Source: Conidiobolus incongruus B7586 (Eukaryota > Entomophthoromycota > Entomophthoromycetes > Entomophthorales > Conidiobolaceae). Taken from it: a stretch of 33,389 bases of DNA. Position 1 is the first letter of the stretch; each line of letters begins with the position of its first letter. Below the pieces are notes generated by a model, which searched no databases, had not been told where the DNA came from, and saw nothing but the letters and a program-made list of their open reading frames with translations. The position numbers and the translations under genes are program-made. Of this stretch, positions 1-10,347 are shown in pieces. The stretch spans positions 1 to 33,389 of the forward strand of contig JNEM01015603.1 in the NCBI GenBank assembly GCA_000697335.1. The letters are read 5' to 3'.

Positions 1-2810
1 AATTTATTATTTAATAATAAGTTATAATATTTGAATTATATATAATATTAATAATTAATATAAAATTTGATTGATATTAGCTTATTTTATTTATGGATCT
101 AATTTATTAAAATAATTTTATATCCAAAAATATTTAAAACAATTATTTGGTATTTTCAAAGTTTGATATATATTTCATATTATTTATAAAAATTAGAACA
201 ATATGAATTTTCCTTAATATTATATTATATATCGTTAAATAAATTTAAAATTAATAAAAAATACAATAGATCAAAAATATATAACAAAAATAAGAGCTAA
301 ATTAATGAAATTTAAAAAATTGTTTTGAATTTAATATACTTAATAATCTACTACCGATATTATTTATTAACTGTTTTTGTTAAAATAATTATATGAGATA
401 TACGAATATGTTAAATATTAACTGCTTATATTGCTTTGAAATTTGGTTATATTATATAATATTAATCAAATTTTTATTTCTTTTCAAAAAATATAGAAAA
501 GTAATTTGAAAAGATAAATAAATCAGGATCTAATTAGTAAATCAGTCATTATATTGATAAATTAGATTATTCTTATAATATTTTTATTTTTATAATCACA
601 ATTGGTGATAAAACCAATATAGTGTAGGGTAAGAAAATATTCAATATCTATGTGGCAATTTAATATATCAATAAACAAAGTTTATTTAAGCTGAATAAAC
701 AGATATATTATGATATATTATTCTGTATATTAGATATTTCAATAAAATACAATATTGATAGATATAATCTCAATCATAAAAATCAAGAAAGTGATTAAAA
801 AATTAATAAAAATTTGGAGAAAAAAACCTTGTACATTAGCTAAATTAATTCTCTTTATGCAAGTAAACTCATCTTTTAAAGTTAATTAATTAATTTAGAG
901 TTAAATTATATATTTATATATATGAATTTCAAGAATTATCTGTTTCATAATTAGTGATTAGAAAAATATTACGTTATTATTTTAAAAACAAAATATAAAA
1001 GTGGATAAATGATATATTTATAAGTTTTTGAAATAATTTAAAAATTAATATAATTATTTTATATGATCCATTAATTAAGATTAAATTAATTATTTGTATT
1101 AAAAATATTTGGTATTATTTGAATAAAAGATTAATCTAGAAACTAGGTTAAAGTTAATTCATCGAATAAAAGGTGTTAATTAATATTAACTTATATGATC
1201 TGGTTTGATTTTATAAAGCTTTGTAAAAAGCATAATATTGAAATAATAACACTGATTAATTAAGTGATATAATTGAAAATGAAGTAAAAAAGTTTGTTAG
1301 AGAAATATATTTTAAAATTAATAAGACTAAATAATAGATTATTTTAATAATAAAAGAATTAACTGTTAAAAATTAAATAACAAATATTAAGAAAATTTTT
1401 CATGTTAGGAATTTGGTAATAGAGAATACTAGCTAAAAATAATATCTATAGGCTTTAAATATTTAATATATAAATTGAAATTAAAAGTAAGTATTTAATA
1501 TAAAGTTAATAAATTATAGTATAATTAGATTATTCTTTTCAATACAATAAAGTTCTAAAATTTGATATTTAAAATTATATTATCATAATCCATTTATTTT
1601 AAATATATTTACATAGTACATGGGTTATCTATTTAATATTAAGAATATATACAGATGTGATTTTATATTAATTTTAATAAAATTATATTTCTAATATATT
1701 AATAGAATACCTAATAAAAATTATTTGGTTTTTATAAACTATATATGGTATATTAATTTATTAATAACATTTGTAAGAATGATAGTTATAATTAAGTATA
1801 GCATATAGTAGTTCGTATTTAAATAGTTGTTAATTTGAAAAATCAGTCGAATTCAGTCAAATATATTTCGATAAAAAGTATCTATATTTCAGACGTTATA
1901 TATATAAGCCAATGAATCCACAAATATATATAAATATTACACTAACTTTATGATTCAATAGAAACTTAACAATACATAATTTTTTTAAATAACTTGGCAT
2001 TAAGTTGAAACTTATTATAATATAAGTTTTAGATCTAAATACCATAGTAGTAAATTAATAAATATCATTATTACAGCTTTCAATATTATTTGAATTTTTT
2101 GTTAAGAAATATTAAAAATTACTTTGAAAGTTAAATAATTGATATATATATTAATCAAATTGATGTCGGTTTTATAAATGAAAAAACAACATCAGCTTCA
2201 TAGAATTGGTATAAAAATTCAATAATTTAGAAAAATGAATGATTAATTACTTAAATATCAATTTAACTCATAATAAAAAATATATCCATAATTAGTTTTT
2301 TGGATTGTAAAAATCTAATAGTGATAATATTATTGGTATAGTTATTGATTTGATTATCATATCACACTATTTTCATAAATATTCATTTTTGAAAATATAA
2401 TATCTCTCCTTAATTTAAATTATCAAATGAATTTAATTGATGATTTATTAAATAATATTTTTTAATTTAATCAATATAAAGTATATGAATAAGCTTTAAG
2501 TATGATGTTTAAATAATGGTATTCATTAGAATTCTAAACAGATATAAATTTATTCTTTATTATTAGATTTAAAATTAATGATTAAAATCGTTGAGATAAT
2601 ATTTGGTTAGTTGAAACAAATGATTGGGTTAATCAACTAAAATATTTTCTTGTACTATACTGTTGTTTTAGCTGAATTAAATGGATTGATTCAAGCCATC
2701 AAAATTTACTATTTATTCAAATTGAATAATAATAATAATAATAATTGTTTTAATTGAGTATTTGATTTGTTGTTAAGTAATAGAAATTAAGAATTTTTAG
2801 ATTAGGCAAT
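1..2810. other. AT-rich intergenic DNA, no gene seen
   Basis: This stretch is almost entirely A and T, with no long open frame, no tRNA-like box pair and no GC island. The only distinct item is a short AAT microsatellite near 2725-2745. Dinucleotides look like the general background: CpA and TpG are not depleted (about 12 CpA+TpG against 6 ApC+GpT in bases 1-240 by hand count). Confidence 0.6.
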
Positions 2811-2816
2811 AAATAC

Positions 2817-2826
2817 TATATATAGA
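2817..2826 (+). promoter_or_regulatory. Possible TATA element of the PEX11-family gene
   Basis: The sequence CTATATATAG lies about 146 nt before the PEX11 start codon. The downstream 140 nt is clearly richer in G and C than the DNA further out, as expected for a transcribed leader. TATA-like strings are common in such AT-rich DNA, so this assignment is weak. Confidence 0.3.
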
Positions 2827-2917
2827 AAAATCAAACCGCAAAATTAAGAATTTGGCTCAGAATAAACTGATTGGATCCTGTATCCCATAGTTGAGAATTC
2901 GAAATTAATTGACATTA

Positions 2918-2935
2918 GTGACTAACTCGAGTCAC
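2918..2935. promoter_or_regulatory. Inverted repeat GTGACT-N6-AGTCAC before PEX11
   Basis: A perfect 6-bp inverted repeat with a 6-nt spacer sits 37 nt before the PEX11 start codon. The arms contain TGACT and AGTCA, which resemble half-sites of bZIP (AP-1/Gcn4-type) regulators; that link rests on general knowledge of the family. It could equally be an RNA hairpin in the 5' leader, or chance. Confidence 0.3.
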
Positions 2936-2971
2936 ATACCTTTCAATTATCAATCAGTTTGAAATATAATA

Positions 2972-3748
2972 ATGGCAGAAGGTGCACCAGTTGCTGACGC
3001 AAATTTCTTAAGTACAACAGTCCAGAGATTAGACTTAGTTACCGATCGTTTGAGTTCGGTGTTAGGTTATGATAGAGCGCTCGCCTTAATAATGTATGGA
3101 TCTAGAATGGTGGCGCATTTTAGAGAACGTAATCACATCGGTACCAGAGACACAGTTGAAGCGCTCAGAAAACTATCTGGCTCACTTGCCCAAACTAGAA
3201 CTATTTTCCGTTTCAGAGGCACTTTCCCCTATCTTAGCCAGCTTTTGAAGAGTGGAGTGCTTTCTGGCAATACGCCCCTGATTCAAAAAATACAGATTAT
3301 TAGTATGCTTTTATATTATCCTCTGGAACATATTTATTTCTTAGGTAGCATGCGCTTACTTAATTTGAAGCCCAAAAATGTGCTCGAAGCATCTCGTTGG
3401 TCTTGTACCTTCTGGTTTGTTTACACCTTCTTAGAAGCCTTCAATGTGATTAAGGACTTTTTCAAGCTCAGACGCACTGCTCGTTTATTAGGCCCTGGTC
3501 CTGCTAACCACTCTGTCACTTTGAACGAGAAGAATGCTCCCGTTGATGAAAAAGTTAAGCACTCTTTGGAAAACGTTTCAGAAGCCCACAATCAAATGTC
3601 CCAAGAGGCTTATCTCTTGATGAAGCGATTCATCTCAGTCTCATGTTTCTTGCCCATGAGTTTACATTTCTCAATGAGAAAATCACCTTTCCCTCAGTTG
3701 TTTATTGATACTCTTGGCTTCATCGCTGCTATCAATAATTATATTTAA
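2972..3748 (+). CDS. Peroxisomal membrane biogenesis protein, PEX11 family
   Basis: This single-exon gene encodes 258 residues that look like a PEX11-family protein, possibly the PEX11C/gamma type. PEX11 proteins sit in the peroxisomal membrane, where an amphipathic helix bends the membrane so that peroxisomes elongate and divide. What can be seen: an N-terminal part with the PEX11-like stretch GYDRALALIMYGSRMVAHF (about residues 32-50), a hydrophobic segment about 108-127, a second about 142-160 followed by a basic KLRRTARL stretch, a polar loop about 175-212, and a C-terminal hydrophobic region about 218-257. The length is close to the usual 230-260. The ATG at 2972 is the first in frame and follows an A-rich leader. 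AATAAA occurs at 3820. No peroxisome-related neighbour is seen. The family call is fairly secure; the exact paralogue is not. Confidence 0.8.
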   Translation: MAEGAPVADANFLSTTVQRLDLVTDRLSSVLGYDRALALIMYGSRMVAHFRERNHIGTRDTVEALRKLSGSLAQTRTIFRFRGTFPYLSQLLKSGVLSGNTPLIQKIQIISMLLYYPLEHIYFLGSMRLLNLKPKNVLEASRWSCTFWFVYTFLEAFNVIKDFFKLRRTARLLGPGPANHSVTLNEKNAPVDEKVKHSLENVSEAHNQMSQEAYLLMKRFISVSCFLPMSLHFSMRKSPFPQLFIDTLGFIAAINNYI

Positions 3749-3819
3749 TGATTTCAATTTAGCCTCACCTTTATTTGCTGATCACTATACTATCCATCTA
3801 TATCTTACATGTTATATAT

Positions 3820-3825
3820 AATAAA
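3820..3825 (+). terminator. Likely polyadenylation signal of the PEX11-family gene
   Basis: AATAAA lies 72 nt after the PEX11 stop codon, at the point where the sequence drifts from gene-like composition back towards AT-rich intergenic DNA. Confidence 0.45.
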
Positions 3826-4799
3826 ACATTCATACTAACATTTATTAAGCTCAAGATGATTGATATCCTTTAAGATGATCATCGTCAGATAAAAGCAGTA
3901 ATTAATCTTATGAAATCACCCCTGGTGGATTAGAGTTACGGCTACATTTCGGGTATAATTGAAACTAACAATGATTTTGGTGTGACATGTAATAGAATGA
4001 TCGGGTAATATGACAAATTACATAATTGAAGATTTTCAACTTCCACTCTTTTTACTAACTCTTTCAATATAAAATCAATAGTAATACTATTAATTAATTG
4101 TTTCATGTGACTTATAGAAATGAATCAATGTATATAAAATTAATATATTATCATATATTGTTTTATAACTTTTATATTTATAATATTAAAGTCTAAATCA
4201 ACATAATGATTTTATATATTGTATATAATTTAATAATTTATTTTAACTAATATTCCAACTTTAATTAAACATATTCATTATATTGTCATGTGTTATTTGT
4301 GATTAAATGTTTGTAAAATATATTTAATATTTTAACCACAAATAAAAATAAACTTGATGAATTTATTATTATTATTTTATATTTATGAGTAGCTTGTATT
4401 TATATATTGTATTCTATTAGAAATTTTTAATAAAATTATTTATTAAAGTATTAAACTATTTTTTTAAATATAACTATTCATTGAAATTTTAATAAAGAAT
4501 TAAATATCAAAATGAATATACAAAGTTATTAAGTTGAAGTAAAAAATTTTTATAAATTTTATAACATTATTAATCTTGTAGTTTTATAATTTCATTGAAT
4601 ATTGATAGCTTTTATATATAATTCAATTTATCAATTATTTAAGTTAGTTACTATATATTTAATACTATACTATAAAATCATAGTTATAAATATTACTTTG
4701 TATTTTTAATAATGGGAATTTTTTGCAATTAAAAATAAATAAATATTTTAATATATAATATATAAAAATAAATATATAATATAAATTTAATAGTTTCTT

Positions 4800-5850
4800 T
4801 TATTATTAATAACTTTTTGCTATACTTTTAGCAAAAATCTAATACTTAAAAAATAATTCTTTTTATTAAAGACTGAAATTTGATATTTTACAAACTAATT
4901 AAATTTTCTTATAGAAATTTTCTTTCCTACAAGCTAGTTTTTTAATTACCTAAAGCAATTATAATTACATAGGTTATAATCAAAAGAATATACTAGATAT
5001 AGTAGTTTTTTCTAGTTATTTTTAATTAGAAAGTTTTTTACAGCTTTAGATTTATGAATTTTATAATTATTATGTAAAATAATAAGTTTTCTTAAATTAT
5101 ATTAAGAACACCAATTAAAAATACTTTTATTTAAAAAAACAATATAAAGTTTACTATTAATTGATTTTCCTTCAAAAATTAAATAAGAGTAGCATATACT
5201 ATTATAATCTATTATAATAATTAACATTTACTTATTAATAAAATATTTATTTAAAAAGATTTATAAAAAAGGTTGATTTAACTTAATTTAGCATCTTGAT
5301 TTGTGTTTTAATAAAAGATTATATATAGGGATTTAAGATTCATTAATTATAATTATTTATTGTAAAAGTTTAAGCTTCTAGTAATATTTTAATAAGTTTT
5401 ATTTAGTAATAACTACTCTAGCTTTTTTTAAGCTTTAATTAAATTATAAGGTATCTATTTTATATTTTTATTTATTAATTTGAGTTTAAACTTTAATATA
5501 TATAAAATACTTGTAAAACTAATATTAAAGTACTTAGATAATTTTTTAACTGAAATAAAAAAGTACTTTTCAATATATTTTTTTACTTTATTAATAATTA
5601 AAAAAATAATAGTTAAAGTTGGTTTTTTAGATTTTAACTGGTTTTAGATAATTCCTCTTTTAATTTTAAAATAATTTACTTAGCAATAAATTATTAATTT
5701 AGATAATATTTTATTATTAAAAGCTGTTTGTAAATTTTAAATAATTTTAAAAGGCTTATAGTTAAGTTTTACTAATATTAAAATAAAAGACTTTTGATGA
5801 TTACTATTTAATTTAAACATAATTAAATTAAACAGCCAATTTTAAAAAGT
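4800..5850. repeat. RIP-like, CpA/TpG-depleted block, possibly a decayed repeat
   Basis: By approximate hand count, 4801-5820 has about 38 CpA+TpG against about 66 ApC+GpT (ratio near 0.6). Flanking blocks give ratios near 1.4-2 (19:11 in 2401-2640, 14:8 in 5941-6180, 12:6 in 1-240). Repeat-induced point mutation converts CpA to TpA, and so TpG to TpA on the other strand, and leaves this signature in duplicated DNA of many filamentous fungi. The block has no open frames and no recognisable ends, so its original identity cannot be told. Both the decayed-repeat and RIP readings are inference. Confidence 0.4.
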
Positions 5851-6312
5851 TAATATTTTAATCAAAAAAATTATTATATATATATTAAAAATATATAATT
5901 TCCTATTAACTTTGTATATATTTATTTATTTCAAATTAATAATATATTTGAAAAATCAGAAATTAAAAAATTTCCCATTTTTTTAAATTTAAGGTAATAT
6001 TATATTTTATCAATTTTTTTTATTTTGTAAAAAGCTAGGTAGAATTTATATATTTAGTAATTGATTTAATTTAATATATATCTATATTCTTCAAAGATAA
6101 ACAAAAATATATTTTCTCTAAAATATATAATATTTAATTTTTATAATAAATCAAAAAGCATATCACCAACAATAACTATGTATAATATTTAAAAATCTTA
6201 ATTACAATTCATTCATCTAAATTAATTATTCTGATTTAAAAATCAATATTATTTCTCAACTATATTACAAACTCATATAGAAATATATAAATATCTCTTA
6301 AATATATTATTC

Positions 6313-6316
<4 letters not shown>

Positions 6317-6350
<34 letters not shown>
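6317..6350. repeat. TA dinucleotide microsatellite
   Basis: An uninterrupted alternating A/T run of about 34 bases lies in the AT-rich DNA downstream of the antiporter gene. A similar run is found at 9660-9691. Confidence 0.9.
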
Positions 6351-6353
<3 letters not shown>

Positions 6354-6802
6354 AAAGCTAATTATTATATAGCAATACAAATACATTTTATTCTAAATAT
6401 GTAATCCAATAATATTAATGTTAAGAAAAATGTCAAATTGATTGAAAATTCCTATTATATATTTCAATATTGAATTAATATATTAATGAATAATTTATTA
6501 AAATCACAAAAACAATATATTTGCTCAATTATTAGTTTAATTGATTGATAATACAGTTTTGTTTTAAATCATAATAATAGATATTCCAACAATTGATGAA
6601 GAAATCAAAATGCAAAAGTACAATTTCCAATGATTGATAAAAGCTGAATAGGGTTGTTATGTTGATATTAATAGCAATAATCTATAGTCAACTTTTTAAT
6701 CAATTGTAGTAATCCTTTAGTAATCTCATAAAAATAATATTTTAAATTGTACAGCTGGTGTACATTATCATTAATATTTGATAGATATTGCCATTTAGTA
6801 TA

Positions 6803-6808
6803 TTTATT
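6803..6808 (-). terminator. Candidate polyadenylation signal of the antiporter gene
   Basis: AATAAA on the minus strand lies about 160 nt after the antiporter stop codon. The assignment is tentative because the motif is frequent in AT-rich DNA. Confidence 0.25.
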
Positions 6809-6942
6809 GAATATAAATTGATAATATATATTACTATCAGCTTGACAATTGATTGAAACCAAACGAAATATTTGATATAAATCCATGAACTATATTATTG
6901 ATATTCATATATTGGCGAATTTCATCAATGAAGTATACTATA

Positions 6943-6954
6943 CCCCCCCCCCCC
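6943..6954. repeat. Homopolymer of 12 C (G12 in the antiporter transcript)
   Basis: Twelve consecutive C on the given strand lie 15 nt beyond the antiporter stop codon, so its 3' untranslated region would carry G12. In DNA this poor in G and C such a run is not expected by chance. Confidence 0.95.
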
Positions 6955-6969
6955 ATTAATAAAATCTAA

Positions 6970-9086
6970 TTAATGATGCTGATGATTATTAATGTTGCTG
7001 GTACTATTATTATTACTATTGCTGTTGCTGTCATGATAATCAGATATGGTACCGTAGTTAGATTGTATAACGCTACTACTAGAGGGTAGAAGGTTGGGAT
7101 ATTGATTTGTACCGAATTGAAATGCTCTCTCTTCATCGGGAGTATGGGGTACTGAAGAACTAATTAATTTACCTTTAGAATCAAAAATCATTGAAAGTGC
7201 TTTTCGACTATTTCCACTGTGTGTAGAGCGATGACAAGCAGTTGAAGATGATCTCAAATATGACACTGGTTTTGAATCTTCGATATACACTTCTGTGTGA
7301 TCGTTATCATGCTCAACAACGAATACTTGGTGTTCCTTCAGTTTGGGGAGCCGTGACACCAGTTGTGCAATTACAGAATAGCTGGCAAGGGCCGTTGGGT
7401 CGAGGGAACTGGTCAATTTAAACAATGGAACAGTCATCCCATGAAGAACCAAAGAAGTTAAAATTACAAATGAACTGACTGGGAATACCATCTCATGAAT
7501 TTTAGCTTCCATTCCAGTTGTCAAGAGTTCTTCTTTCGCGACCATTGCATAAAATACGGCACCAACACCTACTGGACCGAACCAACCTGCAAACACAGCT
7601 TCCTCATATGTGTGAAGGGCTGGAATGAACCTCTTTAAAGCTACAACTGCAGGTAAACGTCTCACTACCAAAATAACCAATGCCATGGCAAGTAAATTTG
7701 ATGAATTCATAGTTCCTGTAAAGCTATCCCATGGAATATTAATTCCAAACCAAATGAAGAAACTCAAATTGAACATCATGTCAACAACTTCTTGAAGTTT
7801 TGCACCTTTCGTCTCTACTCTGAACCAATCGTCCCAAGTGAAGCTATTTCCAGCGATGAAGCATGCTAACAAGTCGTCAGATTTCATAATGCCCAATAAG
7901 CCCATGATAAATAGAGTTAGAGCAATAGAGAATACAAGGAAAGATTCTTTATCAATCAAGTTATTCCTTTGGGAGTATTGTAGTAAAATACATGCTAAAA
8001 TGCCAATGAGTGCACCCAACAGGCATGACAATAAAATTTGCTGTATCCAAATTTCATCAATCCATTTGCTCAAAGCAGTGTTAGAGTTTTGATATCTGAT
8101 CAACAGCAATGGAAAGAATACATATGGAAATCCTAAACCTTAATATGATTTCAATATTAAATCACTGAAGTATTAAATTAATCAACGAATTACCATCATT
8201 AGCACCACTAAATTAATCTGTTAATAATGGATATTTAATAAATTATTTAAAATTGGTTACCTCTCAGCAGAAATAATATTTCTGACGTGTTCAGGTACAT
8301 GATTTTCAGCGAATTTTCCTTGGACTATAGAATTCGCTAATACCTAAATAAATTATTATTATTATTATTATTATTATTATTTATTGTAATTCGATTTTTA
8401 ATTTATTAAACCAATCAATTAAACAAATTCATGACAAAAATACTTACAGGATCTGTTGGTGTTATACATGCAGAAATTAACAAAGCTTCTAACTAAAATT
8501 AAATCATTATAAATTATATTGAAATATATATTTATAGCAATATATAAAACTTACAAATGATAAGTTTAAAAAATAATACATAACACCAGCTCCTATTAAC
8601 CACATAATAAACATAACAGGAAGTAAAAGAACTAGTAGTGATTTCCACTCTTTGTAAAGATATGCCCTAATAATATTGATATTTTAGAGGTTGTTATATT
8701 TAGAGAATATACTTTAAACTTACTTGGGTAAATTTACACCGGCTGCCATCACCTAATTTTGAATTTAGGTTTGCAGATTTATTTTAAAATAACTATAATA
8801 CCTGAATGGCAATAACATATCTAGCTAACTCTAGCAATAAACGATCTTGACCTTCGAAAGTAGAAGGATCAATTAACTGAAATCCTTTAGGTCCTATTAA
8901 AATACCGAAGAAGGTAGCAACCACTAAATTACATTCAGAATAATATCAACAAATTATAATATTAATAAACTTACTTGCTTCAGATAAATAAAACCACTCT
9001 TTAATAATCATAGACACTAAGCCGAAGGATACAATAAACCCTCCCAATAGCATTGGGATCGTTTGATAAGGGTCAGGGTAATTCAT
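6970..9086 (-). CDS. Fungal plasma-membrane Na+(K+)/H+ antiporter, Nha1/Sod2 type
   Basis: Eight exons, found by reading the minus strand, encode 559 residues: 8975-9086, 8802-8923, 8724-8752, 8555-8666, 8448-8492, 8261-8343, 8194-8207 and 6970-8132. All seven introns (49-104 nt) are GT...AG and every junction keeps frame. The protein is a CPA1-class antiporter that expels Na+, Li+ or K+ in exchange for protons, most likely at the plasma membrane. Landmarks: WFYLSEA and GILIGPKGF near the start, ITPTDP (about 135-140), ISAESGANDG with the ND ion-binding pair at N171-D172, RRLPAVVALKRF (330-341), GWFGPVGVGAVFY (355-367) and HGMTVPL (403-409). After the last membrane segment (about residue 411) comes a hydrophilic tail rich in Ser, Asn and His, ending NNHQHH. 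The length lies between S. pombe Sod2 (about 468) and S. cerevisiae Nha1 (985). Exon 7 is only 14 nt and encodes the ND motif; intron 5 holds an AAT microsatellite. Confidence 0.9.
8353..8381. repeat. ATT/AAT trinucleotide microsatellite inside antiporter intron 5
   Basis: About nine trinucleotide units lie within the 104-nt intron 5 of the antiporter gene. This makes it the longest of the gene's seven introns, the others being 49-62 nt. Confidence 0.9.
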
Positions 9087-9218
9087 AACTCGAAACTTTT
9101 ATATCAATTAAAAAAGAGACAGTAGTAATATTTTGAAGGCTAGGTGTAATAAAAAGGATTTAGAATTTATTTACAAAAAGAAAGGAAAAGACATAACTAA
9201 CTAACGTAATATCATCTC

Positions 9219-9228
9219 CTATTTATAT
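9219..9228 (-). promoter_or_regulatory. TATA-like element of the antiporter gene
   Basis: Read on the minus strand, ATATAAATAG lies about 133 nt before the antiporter start codon. The identical 10-mer precedes the phosphatase gene at 24477-24486, which supports a core-promoter role for both. Confidence 0.5.
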
Positions 9229-9656
9229 GCACCATGATTACATCAATTAACGCTTTGAATTGATTTTAATAATCAACCATACTATCGGTAATCTTAAATT
9301 CTCATTCAATTACCCTTAAGGTCATAGTTTGTGAATTTATAAAACTTAAAAATTATGGAGATAAGGTTATCCATCTTTAATTCAACATTAAAAACCAATC
9401 AAAATTTAATTATCTCTTAATAACAATATAAATAACATCATCAGAATAAAATTACTGAATTAAGTTAAAACCTTCAAATGACATGATGCTAATATTGGTT
9501 AATATTGATAATTCTACTAAATAAAGTATTTAACTACATATGATCAACTGATAAATTACTAAGAGATCTTTTCAAAGCGCAGGAAATATTCGTTAAATTT
9601 AAATCAATACTGGTTAAATTCTAGTTATTTCATAAATAATTATAATCTATTAATTT

Positions 9657-9659
<3 letters not shown>

Positions 9660-9691
<32 letters not shown>
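9660..9691. repeat. TA dinucleotide microsatellite
   Basis: An alternating A/T run of about 32 bases ends some 70 nt before the LTR-like fossil. Confidence 0.9.
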
Positions 9692-9694
<3 letters not shown>

Positions 9695-9760
9695 CAGTTT
9701 ATAGTAATATTATTACATCATAAAATTTCATTATTGATATATGCTATAATATTTAATAAT

Positions 9761-10347
9761 TGTCACGTGCTCGACAATGCTGGCCAGAGTCAAGGTGGTC
9801 AACTCGCTAACTCTAAGAGCGGATACTACGTCCAGGTCAAGCCTGGCTAGCTGAGGTGCATACATGACTAGCTAGGTGGCAGGCATGGTACTCAAATTGG
9901 GAATATATGCGATTGTGCGAGGATCGAGAGTAATTAGCTAACCTGAGTTCATCTCGGTCATTTAAGTGAATAAATTTGATTAGATAATGTGAAATAAATT
10001 GGGTGTGATGATGTAACTTTATTGAGGTCTTAAGGTAGAGTCGTAGCTGGTGGTCCTAGCGTCGGATTTGTTTCTACCAAAGAACTTTTTCCTTCATATA
10101 TAATGGCTTATGTCCTTTTATCGGGGTTTTTAAGCTCACTGCCGCCATCATCCAAATGAGTCGTACCATGTGAGTATTCAGGATAGTAAGGTTCCCAATA
10201 CATCCCATCAATTGGGTTTGACAGGGGGTTCTCATTATCCTGTAGTGGTTCGACGGGCTGCCAAATCAACAACCTTGACAGCAATCTTATTAATTTAGAT
10301 TCAATCATTTTAAATACTTTCCCAACTCTAGTTCCAATGTTATTACA
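9761..10347 (-). mobile_element. LTR retrotransposon fossil, probable solo LTR
   Basis: A 587-bp block is far richer in G and C than the AT-rich DNA on both sides, with sharp edges. Read on the minus strand it starts TGTAATAACATTGGAAC and ends GAGCACGTGACA, giving the TG...CA ends of a long terminal repeat. In the same orientation there is a TATA-like CCATTATATATG at about 10095-10106, followed by CTCAATAAAG at about 10017-10026, the spacing expected of an LTR promoter and polyadenylation signal (U3, R, U5). An imperfect tandem pair of about 20 nt built on CTAGCT lies in the U5 part. No internal region, second LTR or convincing target-site duplication is seen. Ty3-like affinity is a guess. 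Its retained base composition suggests it is not very old here. It is a fragment, not a whole element. Confidence 0.6.

Larger units (their letters stand above)
4030..6800. other. AT-rich gene desert with a block of unusual dinucleotide bias
   Basis: No gene is seen here. The interval contains a block at about 4800-5850 in which CpA and TpG are strongly depleted relative to the DNA on either side, and a TA-dinucleotide tract at about 6317-6350. A 72-codon open frame on the minus strand at 6668-6886 has no recognisable features and is not called as a gene. Confidence 0.55.

Noticed and set aside
6668-6886. 72-codon minus-strand open frame after the antiporter gene
   Set aside because: No recognisable motif, AT-driven codons, and it lies where the antiporter 3' untranslated region is expected.
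10108-10308. 66-codon minus-strand frame inside the LTR-like block
   Set aside because: It lies in the U3 part of the LTR-like fossil and no independent gene can be supported.
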